Shown here one piece after another: positions 60,442-64,000 of a stretch of DNA of 64,000 nt. The notes beneath the pieces were generated by a model. It did not search any database and had not been told where the DNA came from. It saw nothing but the letters and a program-made list of their open reading frames with translations. The stretch spans positions 1 to 64,000 of the forward strand of contig CAWUSK010000019.1 of the NCBI GenBank assembly GCA_963925035.1, in the 5' to 3' direction. The first letter of the stretch is position 1. Every line of letters begins with the position of its first letter. The DNA comes from UBA4466 sp963925035. Lineage in GTDB: Bacteria > Bacteroidota > Bacteroidia > Flavobacteriales_D > Crocinitomicaceae. The position numbers and the translations under genes are program-made.

Positions 60442-63387
60442 ATCAAATACGGGTATTTTGATTAAAACCCTTGTTCCATTGATTAAACCGTCATTATCAA
60501 AGATTTGGATGGGGCCCTCAAGTGAAATGTCATCTTTTGAAATCTTTTGAATTAACTCAATTCGTTTTGAAGTGATTTCCATTCCTTGAGAACGATGGTC
60601 GCCTATATTGTGTATTTTACTTTTTAAACTTTCCTTTATTCCAATACCGTTGTCTTCTATTAAAATGATCAAATAACCATTTTCAATATGTGCATCGATT
60701 TTTATCAATCCCTTTTTCTCCTCTCTCGGGAGAATCCCATGTATTATACTGTTTTCAATAAATGGTTGCATAATCATTGACGGAATCATTATGGACTCGG
60801 CATCTACATTATCAGATACACTGAATTGGTAGTCAAACTTATCCTTAAATCGCATTGACTCAAGCGACAAATACAACCGTAAACGGTCAAGTTCTTCTTC
60901 TAGTGATACAACATTGCCTTTGGTCGTTGCGGAATCCAAGTTTTTACGAATTAGTTGGGCAAAATTGGTTAAGTACTTATTTGCAGATAACTTGTCTTGT
61001 GTATTGATAAAATACTGAATTGAATTCAATGAGTTAAAAATAAAATGGCGATTCATACTGGCATTCATTGACTGCTGCTCAAGTGCTAGTAAACGCGATT
61101 TAAAGTCGAGTTTCTCTTTTTCATTTTGCTCTGCAATTCGCTTAATTCTAAATCTAAAAAACAATATAATTATACCCGCAAATGCCAAAATTTCCAATGT
61201 TATAAACCACCAGGTTTTGTAAAAAACCTCGTTGATTACAAAAGGAAACAGAATTTCTTTAGACAATCTTCCGTCTATATCTACAACGCGAACATGCAGT
61301 CGGTATTCTCCTGGGGGTAAGCTGGTAAACGTAATTATAGGACTTTCGGAAATAGTGGACCAATCATCTCTTAAACCTTCCATTTTATACTGAAACCCTA
61401 ACCCTTTCTGATTTACTAAAGAGACACCATCCAGTTCAAAAATCAAATTATTTTTAAAACTAGGTAAGTTTAGACTATTTGGGAGTCCTTCTCCGTTCCA
61501 GGAGTCTGCGTAATTTTTATATTCAAATTTTTGATAATTCAATAGAATAGACAACAAATGAACTCTAGGATTAGCATCTTTAAAGTCGCTATTATCAAGG
61601 TGATAGCTCACAAGACCAGAGGCAGTTCCGAACCAAAATTGATTTTTAGAATCGAAAAAACCAGAATTTAGATTCGTTTCCAAGTCAATAATTCCTTCAC
61701 TTATTCCATACCTTTTAAAGGTAGGTTTATCGGATCCCAAATTTGACAAAATAAAGAGACCGTTATTCGTTCCTACATGCATTTTTCCGCTGTGGTAGTT
61801 GAGGAAATTCGTGCAGTTGGAAGCCAAGTCATTTAATAAATCTACTTTTTTTACTTTTCCATTCTTGAAACGAAATAGGCCGCTTTCAGTTCCGTACCAC
61901 AAAACATTAAATTGATCAATCTCAATATTATAAACGACTTGGTTAGAAGGAGAGATTAATTTAAACTGATTATTTACATATATGAACAGCCCTAAATTTG
62001 ATGCACAATAAAGTGTATCTTTTAAAAATGCAAAATCTCGCACAGTACCAATGTCTGCGTTACTATTATCACCAAGTGATTTAAACTTTCCATTCTGAAA
62101 AATTGATACACCTTCATTTCCACCAACGAACATGCTATTCTTAGAGCGCTTAAGCAAGGCCGTAATCTTTGATCCAGGAATTCCGTCGCAGTTTTCTTCA
62201 TTGACTAAACTGATAATCCCATTCATATCTAAAGAAATCAACCCTCCACTAGCTCCGAACCAGTGCTTTCCGTCACAATCGGCTAAAGAAGACCAAATCT
62301 CCGTTAATTCAGCCTTGGAAAGATGTGTAACAATGCCTTGTTTAGATTTTTTAACTATTCCTTTATCGTACGTCCCGAAATAATAGTCCCCTAATTTATC
62401 TTCAAAACCCGTGATAAATAAATCACTCGGAAAGCCAGTAGATTGGTCGTAATATTTAAAATCGGAAGACGGAAATCGAAATACACCTTTTCCTTGCGTC
62501 CCAACCCAGATATTGTTTGCATTATCATTGTAAATGCAGCTTGTCATATTTACCGGCATTCCATTTTGCTCATCAAAAAAGAACAATTCTCCCTTTTCAT
62601 CAATTCTAATTACGCCGTCTAAGGTATTCAGCCATATTTGATTTGAGCGGTCCAAATAGCATCCGTAAACGCTATATTTTAACTTTTCGGCATTGTAATA
62701 GGTTTGGCTAAATGTTTTCATGTCTCTAATGAAAAGACCATCGTTATAAGTTGCAAAAACTAATTTATCACCTCTACCATCAATTCCAGAGAAACTTCCT
62801 TTTCCTAAACCTTGAACAATACTAAAGTTTCGTAAATCCTTGGTGGCCAAAACCCCGCCTTTTGTGGCCAAATACAATTGATTATTATATATATAGGCGT
62901 CTCTAACTCGTTCGAAATCTTGATTTTTAAGATCAATTTTCACGAGTCTATTATTCATGATTTTAAAAAGTCCTCCACCATTGGAGCAAACAACTATTTC
63001 ACCATCGAACTTAATGATTTTTGAAACACTTCTGAATCGTTCATTCCCGGTTCCGATGAACGAAATACTTTTGATTACTCCGTCCTTAATGTATGACACT
63101 CCTCCATCATGTCCCACCCAAAGCGTTTCTTCAAAAAAATCGAGTGATTCTACTCGATTACTCAGTAATCCATCCGTCGATGAATAAGTAATAAATTTGC
63201 TTCCACTGAATTTAGCCAATCCACCCAACGTTCCAACCCATAAATATCCTTTATGATCTTGATTGATAGAAGTAACTTGAGATTGAGGAAGTCCCTGCTC
63301 AGTGCTATAGGTAACAAAGGCATATTTTTGACCAAAACTGAAACTTTGTGCTAAAAAAATGAAAAAGAATACTAGACGTTTTAACAT
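60430..63387 (-). CDS. LytS/YehU-type sensor histidine kinase with periplasmic propeller
   Basis: A 985-residue membrane kinase. Signal peptide about 1-20; then a two-component-regulator propeller of many blades (about 25-640; GLPQSQVTSINQDHKGYLWVG and similar); a Y_Y_Y domain (about 645-720; GLGFQYKMEGLRDDWSTISE); one membrane helix (about 725-747, TLEILAFAGIIILFFRF); a coiled linker; and a His_kinase domain with phosphoacceptor His in NRHFIFNSLNSIQYF and ATPase box EDNGIGIKESL. The stimulus is unknown. The start shares one base with the stop of the LytTR regulator gene (TAATG), so they are a pair. Confidence 0.88.
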   Translation of the reverse strand: MLKRLVFFFIFLAQSFSFGQKYAFVTYSTEQGLPQSQVTSINQDHKGYLWVGTLGGLAKFSGSKFITYSSTDGLLSNRVESLDFFEETLWVGHDGGVSYIKDGVIKSISFIGTGNERFRSVSKIIKFDGEIVVCSNGGGLFKIMNNRLVKIDLKNQDFERVRDAYIYNNQLYLATKGGVLATKDLRNFSIVQGLGKGSFSGIDGRGDKLVFATYNDGLFIRDMKTFSQTYYNAEKLKYSVYGCYLDRSNQIWLNTLDGVIRIDEKGELFFFDEQNGMPVNMTSCIYNDNANNIWVGTQGKGVFRFPSSDFKYYDQSTGFPSDLFITGFEDKLGDYYFGTYDKGIVKKSKQGIVTHLSKAELTEIWSSLADCDGKHWFGASGGLISLDMNGIISLVNEENCDGIPGSKITALLKRSKNSMFVGGNEGVSIFQNGKFKSLGDNSNADIGTVRDFAFLKDTLYCASNLGLFIYVNNQFKLISPSNQVVYNIEIDQFNVLWYGTESGLFRFKNGKVKKVDLLNDLASNCTNFLNYHSGKMHVGTNNGLFILSNLGSDKPTFKRYGISEGIIDLETNLNSGFFDSKNQFWFGTASGLVSYHLDNSDFKDANPRVHLLSILLNYQKFEYKNYADSWNGEGLPNSLNLPSFKNNLIFELDGVSLVNQKGLGFQYKMEGLRDDWSTISESPIITFTSLPPGEYRLHVRVVDIDGRLSKEILFPFVINEVFYKTWWFITLEILAFAGIIILFFRFRIKRIAEQNEKEKLDFKSRLLALEQQSMNASMNRHFIFNSLNSIQYFINTQDKLSANKYLTNFAQLIRKNLDSATTKGNVVSLEEELDRLRLYLSLESMRFKDKFDYQFSVSDNVDAESIMIPSMIMQPFIENSIIHGILPREEKKGLIKIDAHIENGYLIILIEDNGIGIKESLKSKIHNIGDHRSQGMEITSKRIELIQKISKDDISLEGPIQIFDNDGLINGTRVLIKIPVFDLEN

Positions 63388-64000
63388 TAATGTGATTTTA
63401 ACATCTTTACGAATTCTGTTACCCTGTTTCGTGCTACCGGCACTCTAATTCCACCTTCTAAAACAGCAAAATGACCATCTTCGTTTAAATACTCCTTAAG
63501 TATTCCTAGGTTAATAATATGCGACTTATGAATTCTACAAAACTTAGACGGGTTTAGAAGATTTTCGTAGGTTTTAAGCGTTCGAGTGTCCAAATAACGC
63601 GTTCCATCCTTAAAATAAATGGTTGTACAATTGCCGCTAGCCTCAAGATGAGTAATTGTCGTGTCCTCAATTACTTTTAAACCTTTTGTATGACTTATAG
63701 CAATTCTACTGCTATGTTCATTATTTAATAGATTCGTCGATAGATCTTTTAATGATTCAAAGTATGTTTGATAACTACCAGGAGCTTCAGTGTATAGTGT
63801 TTTAGTTTCAACCAATCTCTTCGTTGCTTGAATCAATTCTTCGATGTCAATTGGTTTCAAAAGATAATAAACTGCACTAGCGTTAAAAGCACGTACTGCA
63901 TAATCTTTAAAGGCAGTTACAAAAACAACCAAAAAGTTTTTATTCTCAATTTCGTCTAACAATTCGAAACCTTCCGCACCAGAAGGCATTCTAATATCTA
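63387..64000 (-). CDS. LytTR-family response regulator, partial (runs off right edge)
   Basis: The visible 204 codons lack the first part. The receiver-domain remainder begins with DIRMPSGAEGFELLDEI and has VVFVTAFKDYAVRAF and the conserved Lys in YLLKPIDIEEL. The phosphoacceptor Asp is the D of DIRMPSG, close to the window edge. A LytTR DNA-binding domain follows (about residues 90-200 of the visible part; ISHTKGLKVIEDTTITHLEASG, CRIHKSHIINL). It partners the kinase encoded next to it. Confidence 0.9.
   Translation of the reverse strand, partial: DIRMPSGAEGFELLDEIENKNFLVVFVTAFKDYAVRAFNASAVYYLLKPIDIEELIQATKRLVETKTLYTEAPGSYQTYFESLKDLSTNLLNNEHSSRIAISHTKGLKVIEDTTITHLEASGNCTTIYFKDGTRYLDTRTLKTYENLLNPSKFCRIHKSHIINLGILKEYLNEDGHFAVLEGGIRVPVARNRVTEFVKMLKSH

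Noticed and set aside
1..64000. tRNA, rRNA or riboswitch
   Set aside because: No cloverleaf, rRNA segment, FMN or TPP riboswitch core was recognised by eye, also not upstream of ribD or thiL; a covariance-model search would settle it.

Overview
The window looks like a chromosomal segment of an AT-rich member of the Bacteroidota, most likely order Flavobacteriales and perhaps the Crocinitomicaceae (Fluviicola-like). The placement rests on type IX secretion (T9SS) cargo proteins with type A and type B (CHU_C) C-terminal domains, a PorE-like OmpA protein, a DUF5686 protein, an HU-CCDC81/SPOR protein, start sites preceded by the Bacteroidota promoter core TAnnTTTG, weak Shine-Dalgarno sites, and a transketolase split into two genes. 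The genus is inference. No rRNA, tRNA, CRISPR array, prophage or intact insertion sequence was found.

Positions 1-9.5 kb hold an insertion-sequence edge, DUF2851, a PorE-like envelope protein, and a compact minus-strand run LOG protein > PASTA protein > T9SS cargo > RluD-type pseudouridine synthase. From 9.5 to 19.4 kb lies a membrane-YceI fusion followed by an eight-gene minus-strand surface-polysaccharide unit. Its enzymes are predicted to make UDP-GlcNAc(3NAc)A (WbpA/B/E/D-like), UDP-xylose (Ugd plus UXS) and dTDP-4-keto-6-deoxyglucose (RfbB), with a CpsB/YwqE-type phosphatase at the end. No glycosyltransferase, flippase or polymerase lies inside the window. Divergent from it are cysC-cysQ (PAPS synthesis and PAP clearance), a beta-barrel protein and waaA.

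From 23 to 28 kb an OxyR with both redox cysteines diverges from dps and a 2-Cys peroxiredoxin, followed by two surface genes: a type B cargo protein and a collagen-like/S74-chaperone adhesin-like protein. From 28 to 36.5 kb are an MFS transporter, ribD with a metallo-hydrolase, the HU/SPOR protein, GAPDH, and a large CUB/P-domain type B cargo protein with a small secreted partner. From 36.6 to 41.4 kb an unusual plus-strand operon interleaves the transketolase halves with a vWA protein, then an ECF sigma factor, a membrane anti-sigma candidate and a Spy-like periplasmic protein. From 41.4 to 47.8 kb are a class III aminotransferase, a membrane protein, and pheT-bioD-bioA.

From 47.8 to 57.4 kb come a scar region with a DUF1508 remnant and repeats, then recQ, tatC, a DUF5686 protein, lptB and a lipoprotein, then a second scar in which a decayed ISAon1-type transposase abuts the severed tail of a T9SS cargo gene. 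The window ends with thiL, a conserved helical protein, a small acidic lipoprotein, and a LytS/LytTR two-component pair whose response regulator runs off the right edge.

The main themes are cell-envelope biogenesis (LPS Kdo transfer and export, surface polysaccharide, T9SS cargo, Tat), oxidative-stress defence, and core metabolism. The most unusual items are the vWA gene inside the split transketolase operon, the membrane-YceI fusion, the collagen/S74 protein, and the two transposon scars.
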